Assembly: GCA_013146195.2 (NCBI GenBank)
Contig: CM028378.1
Location: 76,351,254 to 76,415,253 of the forward strand
DNA: 64,000 nt
Direction: 5' to 3'
Source: Codonopsis lanceolata
Lineage: Eukaryota; Streptophyta; Magnoliopsida; Asterales; Campanulaceae
Shown here: positions 23,088 through 34,879 of the stretch, piece after piece
How positions within the stretch are numbered: position 1 is the first letter of the stretch
Layout: every line of letters starts with the position of its first letter
The notes under the pieces: model-generated
Told to the model about the DNA's origin: nothing
Seen by the model: only the letters and a program-made list of their open reading frames with translations
Databases searched by the model: none
Made by a program: the position numbers and the translations under genes

Positions 23088-23400
23088 TTAACTTCACTAG
23101 TAATTCATGTATTATTGGGTTTCCTACTAGTAGTCCCTATTTTCAAACTTGTACATAACTTTTTTTTTATATTGATAAGTGTGATCATTTGTTAGTATGA
23201 GGATTGAAACCAAGAACTTCAACGTCATTACCTGAGTGTCTTTACCATCTCTCCACTCCTCGAAAACTTTTACATCACTATCCTAAATCTTTCATCTTTA
23301 CACGTCATTAATTCATATGTTGGATATCGTTAACTTCTAACCGTTAAGTGATGTGCACTTCACGTGAGGATTTTTTTTACGCCAAATTAGTCATTTTTCA
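23088..23400 (+). repeat. dispersed repeat, copy with SINE insertion
   Basis: The flanking parts (GGTTAACTTCACTAGTAATTC, ATTATTGGGTTTC, CCTAAATCTTTCATC, GTTAACTTCTAACCGTTAA) match the inverse of 27257-27458 (GGGTTAACTTAAGTAATCTC, ATTATTGGGTTTC, CCTAAATCTTTCATT). So this is one dispersed non-coding repeat, here interrupted by a SINE at 23161-23263. Confidence 0.6.
23161..23263 (-). mobile_element. tRNA-derived SINE, minus strand
   Basis: On the minus strand it reads GAGTGGAGAGATGGTAAAGA, then a polymerase III box-B-like GGTTTCAATCC, and ends in a short poly-A (the poly-T at 23161-23169). A 16-base duplication with two mismatches flanks it (23145-23160 AAACTTGTACATAACT, 23264-23279 AAACTTTTACATCACT). 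The related repeat at 27257-27458 lacks this insert, which independently supports the borders. Confidence 0.65.
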
Positions 23401-24606
23401 GGAGAGTTGTATTATCTTCCTCTTTAACTTTTTTTTAAAAAAGTTTGGCATTGATCTTAATTGTATTTTAATGTAAGTAATTATATCAATTGGGTTTTGA
23501 TGAATATTGTGTGCTCACAAATATCAAACCTCCACCATAATTTTCTTCCAATTTCTTGTTCATCCTATTAGACCAAGTTTAGCGGAGGCTCAAGAGAGGT
23601 TTTCCCCCAATTCTTGTGAAATAACAAAATATCAAGGGGGAATAAAATTTGATTTTGCTTAGATCGGTCGCTGGGTAGAGACGTCGCTTTTTCCAAAAAA
23701 AAAAAAAAAAAAAGCAAACCACCCCTTTTTCTCTTGTCGTTTCTCTCTTCGAGTGGGTCACTTTAATATTTTTTTTTTTCTTTTTCTTTGATTTTTTTGC
23801 CTTTTTACAATTAAAAAGTTAAAAATTAAAAATTAAAGACGTACATATTTTTATTTATAAATAGAAACTTGGCTTGACTCATTTAAACGTCAAAAGATTT
23901 TTTTTTTCTTCAAAATTTGAAGTTATTGAGGATAAAGATTGTGAGGTATGAAATATTATTTGGATTTTTAACAAGCTGCCGTATTTGTTTTTTGTTTTGA
24001 TAGTTTATGTGTATCAAAAAAAATTTTATATTTATTTTTAATGAGTTGAGTATTAAATGAGAATTAAAGATGATCCTTTGTTGTATACTTGCTCTTACGA
24101 TCTCATTAATAGCCACCTCCATTCCATGAATTCTACGTACCACTGAGAACGAACCTGACCTCCCCCCTCTGTATGATGATTGAGTAGACATCGTTAACCA
24201 CATACACCACATACATACACATACACAATGAACCCTAAATCGAACCTATAAAAATTGCCACAATTGAGCTCCAAAACCTACCAAAATCAGCTAAAGATTA
24301 CAACTTGGACGCGAATTTTCACTTGTCTCGCTTAATTTCTTTGAAATTTTCTGAGTTAGGGTTTCTTTGATGATAATAACAAAAAAAAAAAAAAAAAAAA
24401 CACATAGTTAAATTTATTTGTATATGTTGAGTTTATTCGGTACCTCTCTCCAACATAAGTAGGCAAAATAACACAATCAGCCACCACTGTTTTGGAAACA
24501 ACCAAACAAGAGCAAACCTTCAATAACCTAAGTTCTGAAATACTAGGGATATACTCTAAATACTACTCACTACCGTTTGTTGAAAATGGCTGCAAAACAA
24601 GTGTTA
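23401..24606. other. intergenic, AT-rich
   Basis: Poly-A and poly-T runs near 23694-23713, 23769-23780 and 24381-24400. No gene was recognised; a 100-codon minus frame at 23910-24212 shows no family features. Confidence 0.4.
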
Positions 24607-24614
24607 GCACAAAG

Positions 24615-25210
24615 TAGTCATGCCCAAATGGTTCCTAGTTCGAACCATGAACTGAACCGTCCAAAATCGTGCCAGAACCTTTGAGAATCGAACTGTACAT
24701 GAATCGGAACTGGCGGTTCACCGGTTCCTTCAGAAGTCTCCAAAATGAACTGGTTGTTCGAACTGCTGAACCGTGGAACAGGTGGTTCATCGAAATTCAA
24801 CAAAATATTAGATTTTTATTTATTGAAAAAAATTATAATTTAGAGGTAAGACTCATTTCACCTTAGTTCATTGGTTGTCCTCATAATTATAATTTTTTAT
24901 TATATTAATAAAATTGGTCAGGTTACCGTCCATTTTCTTTAAAAAAAACACTTTTGTTTATTTTACAAAGTGTACAAAGTTTAAAATATTTAAAAGAATT
25001 CGTTTTGGTCACTTTAAAATTTTCAAAAAAATATTTTATACAAAGTTTACAAAGGTTTAAAGATTGTTTTTAAAAAAAATCAAAAAACCCATAAAATGTT
25101 TTAAAAAAATTAATTTGGAACCGTGAAACGAACCGCCAAGGTTCACGTTTTGAACATGAATCCACCTCCGTCTTTTTTGGCCGGAACCGAAAACTGTTTG
25201 TGCATCACTA
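24615..25210. mobile_element. hAT-like non-autonomous element
   Basis: The left end is TAGTCATGCCCAAATGGTTCC; the inverse of the right end is TAGTGATGCACAAACAG. The two ends are clearly related. A perfect 8-base duplication GCACAAAG flanks the element (24607-24614 and 25211-25218). The 596 bp interior is non-coding, with GAACCG/CGGTTC-rich subterminal parts near both ends, as in many hAT MITEs. Confidence 0.8.
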
Positions 25211-25218
25211 GCACAAAG

Positions 25219-25900
25219 GGAAAATTTCTGGCTAGTCCACTTTTTGAAGTTTATATCCCCTCCACTTCACGTTCTTTTTTTAAACCGCAAAAGACCATTT
25301 TTGAAATAAATGTTCGTATAATATCTAAAGTCAAAAAAACTGTAAATTCCTTCTTCTTCTCCCATTTTCTTTTCTTCTTCTCTATTTCGAGGGCTTCGAG
25401 AGCATCTCCATTACAAAGCTCATTTTGGACGAGTCAAGATCTATGACTTTCTGTGGTTTTTATGGAGCTTAGTCATTTATACCTTCTCTGACCTCTAATG
25501 ATACAAGAAAAACGGGCAATCTCCAGTAAAAGCAAAACTTCAAAGTGTGGATCTCTTAGTTTTTGAATCGCGGCACATAAATTTTTTAAACTTTGATTCA
25601 TCAAATTTTTTTGCACCGCGATTCAATGACATAAATTTTTTGAATCGCGGTACATTTTTGTAGCGCGCCTCAGATTTATTGTCTCAAAAAGTGTCATTTT
25701 TTGGTTGGAAAAAAAAGGGTACTGAAAAACGAATTAAAACTTTGAAAAGTAGACCGATCCGCAATTTAACCCAAAAAATAAAAAAAAATTACCCCAATTA
25801 GACTTGGGTCTGCGGATGCCGAACAGGAAGGAGGGAGTATATGGGCCTGTTTGGGTTGCTGGGCCTGATTCCAAGTAGGCTGCCTAAACAAGAGTTTGGG
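25219..25900. other. intergenic with TGAATCGCGG-type repeats
   Basis: No gene. The words GAATCGCGGCACATAAATTT, GCACCGCGATTCAATGAC and TGAATCGCGGTACATTTTTG at about 25564-25652 are direct and inverted versions of one motif and could form a hairpin. Confidence 0.4.
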
Positions 25901-25929
25901 TCAAGTCACTACTAAAAGTATATGGAAAG

Positions 25930-26535
25930 GTTAACTTGGAGTAGGTTGTGGATTGGGATTTGAGAGTGAAGATGATGGACTCCTTGTTAGAGAGCTTGTG
26001 GCGGAGGTCAGCGGATTCCAATTTGAGGGTCGAGACTAGGCCCGACAACTGTAATTCATTACCTACTCGACCCAATCCACTAATTACTCAACCCAACCCA
26101 ATCAAATAATATTTTTTGGATTGAAACGGGTAACCCATTTTAATCCAATAATGTTAATGGGTCGGGTCGGGTTAAACCCAGTCAAACCCGTAACACGTTT
26201 CGGCCATCGTCTTTTTTATGTCATAAATTGATGTTTTTTGGAATTTTTTATGACCCGTTTTAACTCGTTATCCGTCTCAATCCGACTCAACTAATTTCAA
26301 GTCATTTGACATTTGGATTCTAATAGGTTTCGACCCGTTTCAACACATTACTTATTTCAACTCAACCCAAACTCAACCCAACCCACCCAATTACCAGGCC
26401 TAGTCGAGACACAAGTTGAGATGGCAATTGAGGTGATTTTCCGAGCAACATCCAGTTGTTCAAATGGAGATTAACATTTGCCGAAGAAGAGAATGGGTTG
26501 TTACCATCGCCATCGCCGAGAAGAGAAGGGAGTCA
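25930..26535 (-). pseudogene. coiled-coil protein gene fragment split by a MITE
   Basis: On the minus strand, 26535-26411 followed by 26028-25930 (MITE removed) reads as one protein-like segment: GDGDGNNPFSSSANVNL, then, after a one-base frameshift, FEQLDVARKITSIAIS and LKLESADLRHKLSNKESI. The heptad-like pattern suggests a coiled coil. It resembles the N-terminal exon of a plant coiled-coil protein with a DVARKITSIA motif, but I cannot name the family with certainty. The 366 bp MITE at 26037-26402, the frameshift near 26470 and the lack of a clear start codon or downstream exons make it a pseudogene fragment. Confidence 0.55.
26037..26402. mobile_element. hAT-like MITE inserted in gene fragment
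   Basis: Left end TAGGCCCGACAACTGTAATT; inverse of right end TAGGCCTGGTAATTGGGTGG. A perfect 8-base duplication GTCGAGAC flanks it (26029-26036, 26403-26410). The 366 bp interior consists of CAACCC/GGGTTG-rich and GGGTCGGGTCGGG repeats with no coding sequence. Confidence 0.85.
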
Positions 26536-26571
26536 TTGGATCATTGCAAGAATTCACAAGTTATCTTTAAC

Positions 26572-27140
26572 AGGGATACTTAATACAGTATCTATAAAAT
26601 ACTTAATACAACATTTTTTAAAAAAAGTAGACCAAATTGCCCTTTACCATTTTATGAGTAAATGAAAAAAAAAATTCTTTTTTTCAAAAGTCCAAAAAAT
26701 GTTTTTTTTTGCTCGAAACAGTCAAAGTCCAAAAAAAAAATTTCTTTGTTTGGGAGTTGCTCAAACCAGGTCAAAAGTCCAAAAAAAAATTTTTTTCTTT
26801 GCTCGAAAAAGTCCAAAAAAAAAAAAAAAATTTCTTTGTTTGGGACTGCTCTGAAACTAGTTTTTGGATTGCTCCGAAACCAGTCCTAATGCCAAAAAAA
26901 AAATAAATAATAATAATGTTTGGGACTGCTGCCAAACCAGTCCTAATGTCAAAAAAAAAAAATTTTTTGGTTTGAGACTACTGCCAAACCAGTCCCAATA
27001 CCTTGTTTTTGGGTTTAGAACTGCTCCCAAATCAATCCCAATGTCTTTTAAAAATTTTTTTTTGTTAAATGTAATATAGTATTTTTACAACAAAAAGTGC
27101 TTTATTAAGTATTTTATAGGTGTTGTATTAAGTATACCCC
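26572..27140. mobile_element. Mutator-like MITE with repetitive core
   Basis: Left end GGATACTTAATACAGTATC; inverse of right end GGGGTATACTTAATACAACA. Both ends continue into TATAAAATACTTAATA, so the imperfect inverted repeat is about 45 bases. A 9-base duplication with one mismatch flanks it (26563-26571 ATCTTTAAC, 27141-27149 ATCTTTAAT), which fits Mutator-like elements. The core (26660-27060) is a degenerate tandem array of TTTGGGACTGCT..AAACCAGTCC units separated by poly-A/poly-T. Confidence 0.65.
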
Positions 27141-27677
27141 ATCTTTAATTGTTCTTTAATCATTGAGGCTTTGATTTGGTATCTTGTTTTCAGGTTCAAG
27201 GGTCCTGCTCTTGCCCTACGTTTTCTAGGGACTTATGAAGTGGAAGATGAGGGGAAAAAATGATCTTAGTAAATGACTAATATACCCTCAGGATAATCAA
27301 AATGTAGAGCACACATGTTCAATTAACGACAAGAAGCTAACGGCATCCCACATAAGGACTAGTGGCGTGCAAAAATGAAAGATTTAGGACAATAATGTAC
27401 AGGTTTACCGGTAGGCGGTAAGAAACCCAATAATTCAGAGATTACTTAAGTTAACCCTAGAATAAGCCAATCTCTGTAAACAAAGGCAATACTCTTCCAG
27501 AATACTAAATATATCATAATATAGCAAAAATAATTCAAACATAAAAACACCATAAATAACTAACAATCTTGCAAGGTAACAAGTCAGTAGTAATGATTCT
27601 CACTTGGACGAACAAAAAAAGTCTACCCACCCTGCCAAAAACAAACTACAAATTCTCGAAACATGCAGAGTATCTTT
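27141..27677. other. intergenic and RPL11 3' flank; dispersed repeat copy
   Basis: 27257-27458 (minus) is the second copy of the repeat at 23088-23400, here without the SINE. 27540-27677 presumably holds the RPL11 3' untranslated region. No other gene was seen. Confidence 0.45.
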
Positions 27678-29994
<2,317 letters not shown>

Positions 29995-30031
29995 TGTGAA
30001 GATGGATGCGGGGGGAGACTGGAACTGCGAG

Positions 30032-30081
30032 CTAGGGTTTGTGTGAAATGAGTGACCTGAGAATGCCAGCGTCTAGGGTTT
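30032..30081 (-). promoter_or_regulatory. two telo-box motifs upstream of RPL11
   Basis: The inverse of 30032-30040 and of 30073-30081 both read AAACCCTAG, the plant telo-box found near transcription starts of ribosomal protein and translation genes. The first is about 40 bases upstream of the ATG, probably in the 5' untranslated region. The second copy of this upstream region keeps one telo-box at 33027-33035. Confidence 0.6.
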
Positions 30082-30163
30082 TATCTCCCGAGTAATTGGT
30101 AGGGCTTAGTGTGAAATGACGATTATACCCCCTACCAAGAAAAAGGGAAAAAATTAAAAAAAG

Positions 30164-30236
30164 TTCCGTTGCCGGGACTTGAACCCGGGTCTCTCGGGTG
30201 AGAGCCGAGTATCCTGACCAACTAGACTACAACGGA
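30164..30236 (-). tRNA. trnE-CTC: tRNA-Glu (anticodon CTC), copy 1
   Basis: 73 bases on the minus strand. The acceptor stem is TCCGTTG / CAACGGA with discriminator A. The D-arm includes TAGTTGGTCAGGATA, the anticodon arm TCGGCTCTCACCCGA has CTC, and the T-arm has GGTTCAAGTCC (box B). No intron. It matches the nuclear plant tRNA-Glu sequence as I know it. CCA is not encoded, as usual. It lies about 170 bases upstream of RPL11 on the same strand. Confidence 0.95.
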
Positions 30237-30850
30237 TTGGTTGATATGGTTGTAGAAATCATAGTAATTATAAATTACTTCATCCATGATTTATCTTCGG
30301 TTTGTCTCACTTGTGTTATTGGTTTTGAAATTTGTATCTCTCCATCTCTCCTAGTTTTTTTTGTTCCAATTATTACAAAAAAAAAAACATTAACCTCAAA
30401 ATCAAAGTCATTTAGTCGCAAAGCCAAACACACCGCCCCTTAAATTTTGTAAACAATCTAGTATGGTTTTTAATTCAAGTTTACAAAGCTTAAAACTTTG
30501 TAAAACAATCTAATATCATCTTCTTCAACTGGGTCCATGCGAACTACAGCCAAAATACCAATCCTACTTACGTATTGAAAGAAAAAAGTAGGGAAATGGT
30601 AAGCAAACAAAACTTAGCATGTTCATGTAGGAACCCCTCCTGTATGTAAGAAGGAGTTGACCTGATAAATGTCAAATAAACGAATAGTGACTAATCACGT
30701 AATTATCAAAAGGGATGATTTTCTAGAATCAACAATGTAAAATAATCATATGTCAAAGAAGCAAATGTAAAATTCATAATGTCAAATGATAAACGTTATT
30801 TCAAAAGAAGGGTAGGACTCAAATACAAAACGAGGGGTCCAACTGTCACA
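30237..30850. other. tRNA 5' flank, non-coding
   Basis: AT-rich sequence upstream of the tRNA gene (it is read leftward). It is duplicated at 33189-33840. No gene. Confidence 0.4.
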
Positions 30851-30924
30851 TACCGATTAAAGACAATGATCAACTCGTAGATGACATGATCACGAAAGCG
30901 GCCATTTCAACCTATCTAATAAGC

Positions 30925-32500
30925 GTCGCGTCGCGACCCGACCCGACCCCAACATATCCCAAGGTCGGTGCTCAAATCTAACCTAATAAATGGACAAGCA
31001 CCTCCTAAGCACAATGGCGTTTTTCGAACAAGCGAGCCAAACACATGGTCTAAAAAGGAAAGTAAATCCATATCGGCAATATATCGAAACATAAATAACA
31101 AACTGCGGAAGCAAATAATAAGATGATGCCCCGAACTATCAAGCTCGGAACTATAAGAGCAACTATAGAGACCAGTTATCTATCAACAAGATTCTACAAA
31201 GCACGTGCCATAACAACTCGCACTAACAACAAATGCGGAGGCAAATAATAAGATGATGCCCCGAACTATCAAGCTCAGAACTACAAAAGCAACTATAGAG
31301 ACCAGTTATCTCTCGACAAGATTCTACAAAGCACTTGCCATAACAACAAACTCGACGGTAACAAAAGGATGGATAAACAAAACAAGTGATCGTGAAACTA
31401 ATGTTAGAACCCAACTAAACAACAACAACCTTAACGGCTAAAACATGTCGGAAGAAACAACCATAAACCACGAGCTAAGACATGCTCGAGAAAAATATTG
31501 AAATGTAAAGTACTATTATATACAAAGGTTTGACATCACTTTTTGGCTCCCAAAATAGATATAACATCATAGAGTATAAACAATACAAGTCTACCCAAGA
31601 GTAAAGTTTATATAACTTTACATAACCATTGTCCTCACTGGAAATAAAAAATATAACTATGAACAGACTCCAAGAGCTACTACTAAAAATAACCACCTGC
31701 TAACTATGAGCGATCTCGCCGACCTCAATAGTAACTTCTTGGCTAGCTTAGATCTAAGGAAAATAAATAAACAAGGAACGGTATAAGTCATAAAGACTCA
31801 ATGAGCTAATAAATGCAACTACATGACATGGCATAATGTTCATTCATAAACTATAACATGATATCATTCATAGCATATCAACAATGTAAGCATGTACCAC
31901 ATATCATAGGCACATCAATCCCATATTCCACATAGCACGGTGATGATCACATAAGTGCTCGTAAGTAAACACATGGAAGGATATGATATTTGTCTGTCTA
32001 ACTGTGTTGCTAAAGTTTTACACATGTCAAATCATTGTCAAACCAAAACTCATGCTCGAAACATTTTGTGTACATACTGAACACACTATTGTTACTCTAT
32101 CTACTTAGTCAGGAAAGATACTGTCGTTACTTTATTAGATCACTAAGTGAGGAAAATATTGTCATCACTCTCACTAGTTCACCTTGGTGAGGAAAGAACT
32201 ATTGGTTTCCAAAGTTACGCGTATTGCTTATAACAGTAGGACCACTTCCCATTAGAGTCGGTAGTGAGGAGGAAGGGGAACAATGTGGCGACCCATAGAG
32301 ATTGCTTACCCAAAGGATATATGTCGTCATACTGCCGACTCAAACCAAATATGTCAATTGGGCTTCCATGCAATGCACAATTAGAAATTTACTCGTAACA
32401 TATTAGCAATGACAAGGTTCCAAAGTAGGGAACCTTATCAAATCAAAGGAGGTCAATGATGATACGCACCTCGAGGAGGGATACAAAAATCACACAACAT
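30925..32500 (-). mobile_element. old gypsy LTR remnant, minus strand
   Basis: GCGACCCGACCCGACCCCAA and CCCAAGGTCGGTGC are the inverse of gypsy LTR 3' ends in this window (TTGGGGTCTGGGTCGGGTCG at 39185). Further words (GCGGAAGCAAATAATA, TACAAGTCTACCCAAGAGTA) parallel 53395-53770 in the minus-strand solo LTR. The duplicated block carries a second copy from 33885, so the LTR inserted before the duplication. The far end is not defined. Confidence 0.55.
31102..31360. repeat. local tandem duplication, about 130 bp unit
   Basis: TGCGGAAGCAAATAATAAGA..CCATAACAAC at about 31103-31225 is repeated at about 31232-31350 with few changes. The other block copy (34050-34175) has only one unit, so this arose after the block duplication. 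Confidence 0.75.
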
Positions 32501-33007
32501 AACAATAAGAAACGTCGAAGAGATCGATGGATTTGTGACACCTCGATCCAATGAATCAGTCCAAGCACGTTGCACATCACCTTGGTATGGTTAACTGCAA
32601 CACGAGAATTGAGACGACCACGAACCTTGGTTTAAAAGGAATAACGCCACAATTAGGTTGGAATACCAATTGATAAGTTAAGGGTTTAGACACCATGTAT
32701 TTCTCTTATAAGTTCAAAAGCTAACAAAGAACAAAGAAATTTTGAATAAACTAACAAATTTTATAAATTGATCAAAGATTGTTTTCCTACCTAAGAAGGC
32801 CCTATTTATAAGCTTAAGAATCCTACTCTAAGCTGGAAATTCATACCTAGTAAATAAGGAAAACAAATACATAGTAAACCCTAGCTTAACAACCAAGAAA
32901 AAGCTATAATCGAGGCGACGCAATCGCCTTGTGTAAAGTGACGCAATTGGTCAGATGTGGTCTCATTGCATGAGGTGATGAAATGAGAGAGCTGAGAATT
33001 AACATAA
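31717..33007. other. rest of first duplication unit, no gene
   Basis: Degenerate LTR-like sequence continues to about 32500. AGTGAGGAAAATATTGTCATC-type repeats at 32100-32190 look like internal repeats. No coding sequence. Confidence 0.35.
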
Positions 33008-34499
33008 AAGAGAGCTGAGCCAGTGTCTAGGGTTTTATCTCACAAGTAATGGTAGGGATTAGTGTGAAATGACGATTATACCCTTGCCAAGTAAAAGGCG
33101 AAAAAATAAAACAATTTCCGTTGCCGGGATTTGAACCCGGGTCTCTCGGGTGAGAGCCGAGTATCCTAACCAACTAGACTACAACGGATTTGTTGGCATG
33201 GCTTTAGGAATTATAATAATTAATAATTACTTCATCCGTGATTTATCTTCTTGAATGGATTGTCTCACTCGTGTTATTGGTTTTGAAATTTGTATCTCTC
33301 TATCTCTCCTTTTTTTTTTTGTTCCAATTATTACAACAAAACATAAACCTCAAAATCAAAGTCATTTAGTCGCAAAGCTAAACACACCCTCCCTTAAATT
33401 TTGTAAACAATCTAGTATGGTTTTTAATTCAAGTTTACAAAGCTTAAAACTTTGTTAAACAATCTAATATCATCTTCTCCAATTGGGCCCATACGAACTA
33501 CACCCAAAATATCAATCCTACTTACGTATTGAAAGAAAAAAGTAGGGAAAAAATCAAACAAAGCTTGGCAAGTTCATGTAGGAACCCCTCCGGTTTTTAA
33601 GAAAGAGTTGACAAAAAAAAGTCAAATAAACGAATAATGATTAATCACGTAACTATCAAAAAGGGGTGGATTTTCTAGCATCAACGTTGTCAAATAATCA
33701 TATGTCAAAGAAGCAAATGTAAAATTGATATTACACAGAATTTCAAAAGAAGGGTTGGACTCAAATACAAAATAAGGGGTCCAGTTGCCGCCAATTGTCC
33801 GATACCGATTAGAGACAACAATCAACTTGTAGATGGCATGATCACGAAAGCAGCCATTTCAACCTATCTAATAAGTGTCGTGACCCGGCCCAGATTTCAA
33901 CACAGAATCCCAAGGTCGGTGCACGAATTTAACCTAATAAATGGACAGGCACCTGCTAAGCACTATGGCACCTTTCGAACAAGCGAGCCAATACAAGCTT
34001 TAACAAGGAAAGTAAAGCAATATCGGCAATACAAAAACACAAATAACAAACTGCGGAAGCAAATAATAAGATGCAGCCCCAAACTATCAAGCTCAAACTG
34101 CAAAAGCAACTATAGACACCAGGTATCTCTCTACAAGATTCTACAAAGCACGTGCCATAATAACTCACGCTAACAACAAACTTGACGGCAACAAAAGGTT
34201 GGATAAACAAAACAAGTCATCGGTGAAACTAATGTCGGAACCCAACTAAACAACAACCTTAACATCTAAAACATGCTTGGAAAAACGACAATAAACCACA
34301 AGCTAAGGCATGCTCAGGAAAAATTTGACATCACTTGTCGGCTTCAAAAATATATACAACATCCAAGATTATAAACAATACAAGTCTATCCAAGAGTAAA
34401 GTTTATATAACTTTACGTAACCATCGTCTAAAAAATATAACTATAAAATGCTTCAAAAGTTACTACTAAAATGAACCACCTCCTAATTATGAGCGATCT
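33008..34499. repeat. tandem segmental duplication, copy 2 (truncated by LTR element)
   Basis: This matches 30050-31716. The match stops abruptly at 34499, where an LTR (TGTAATACCC) begins. The rest of copy 2 is therefore expected beyond the retrotransposon nest or lost. Only the promoter end of RPL11 is duplicated, not its coding region. Confidence 0.85.
33116..33188 (-). tRNA. trnE-CTC: tRNA-Glu (anticodon CTC), copy 2
   Basis: 73 bases, same structure as copy 1, with two substitutions: D-loop GGTTAGGATA instead of GGTCAGGATA, and T-loop TTCAAAT instead of TTCAAGT. Stems and anticodon are unaffected and box B still fits, so it may be functional. It is not followed by an RPL11 coding region. 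Confidence 0.92.
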
Positions 34500-34879
34500 T
34501 GTAATACCCTAGATTCTTGCATGTTTGACTTGTTCTTGTTTATGTAAATTCATAATCATCATAAGTATGTTTACTTAGCTCATGTGCATGCTTGGATACA
34601 ATAGTATAGTCATTGACATCATTTCAAAGCTTGATTTCATCTTCTATGCATGTTTGTACTTTGGGACTTTGGTTGCATATATATGTTTGATAATCATGTA
34701 TAAGTGTTTAAGACCATTCATAATACTCTTAACATGTTTAGAGTCTTGTTTGAATGCTTGTTGAATCGACGGTTCAATTGTCGGTTTACTTCTTTTTGTT
34801 TCCTTCCTTCATATGAGTTGTTTGGGAGTTGTTTGATTGTGTCTTGGGTGAGTTCTAGACCTTCTTTAAGTAAGGTTTT
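34500..34879 (+). mobile_element. LTR 5' fragment (B-type start), host site of gypsy-1
   Basis: It starts TGTAATACCCTAGATTCTTG and matches the internal part of the gypsy-1 LTRs (from 35211 and from 47095) for about 380 bases, until gypsy-1 begins at 34880. I read it as the beginning of an older related LTR into which gypsy-1 inserted. Confidence 0.55.

Larger units (their letters stand above)
30050..31716. repeat. tandem segmental duplication, copy 1
   Basis: From just upstream of the RPL11 start through tRNA-Glu and an old gypsy LTR remnant, this block matches 33008-34499 in order and orientation, about 2.95 kb apart. Shared landmarks: TCTAGGGTTTTATCTC, the tRNA gene, TTTGTAAACAATCTAGTATG, CAAGGTCGGTGC and CTATGAGCGATCT. 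Small insertions and deletions distinguish the copies. Confidence 0.85.

Noticed and set aside
30916..31414. Minus-strand frames of about 60 codons
   Set aside because: They lie in an old gypsy LTR remnant with no coding function.
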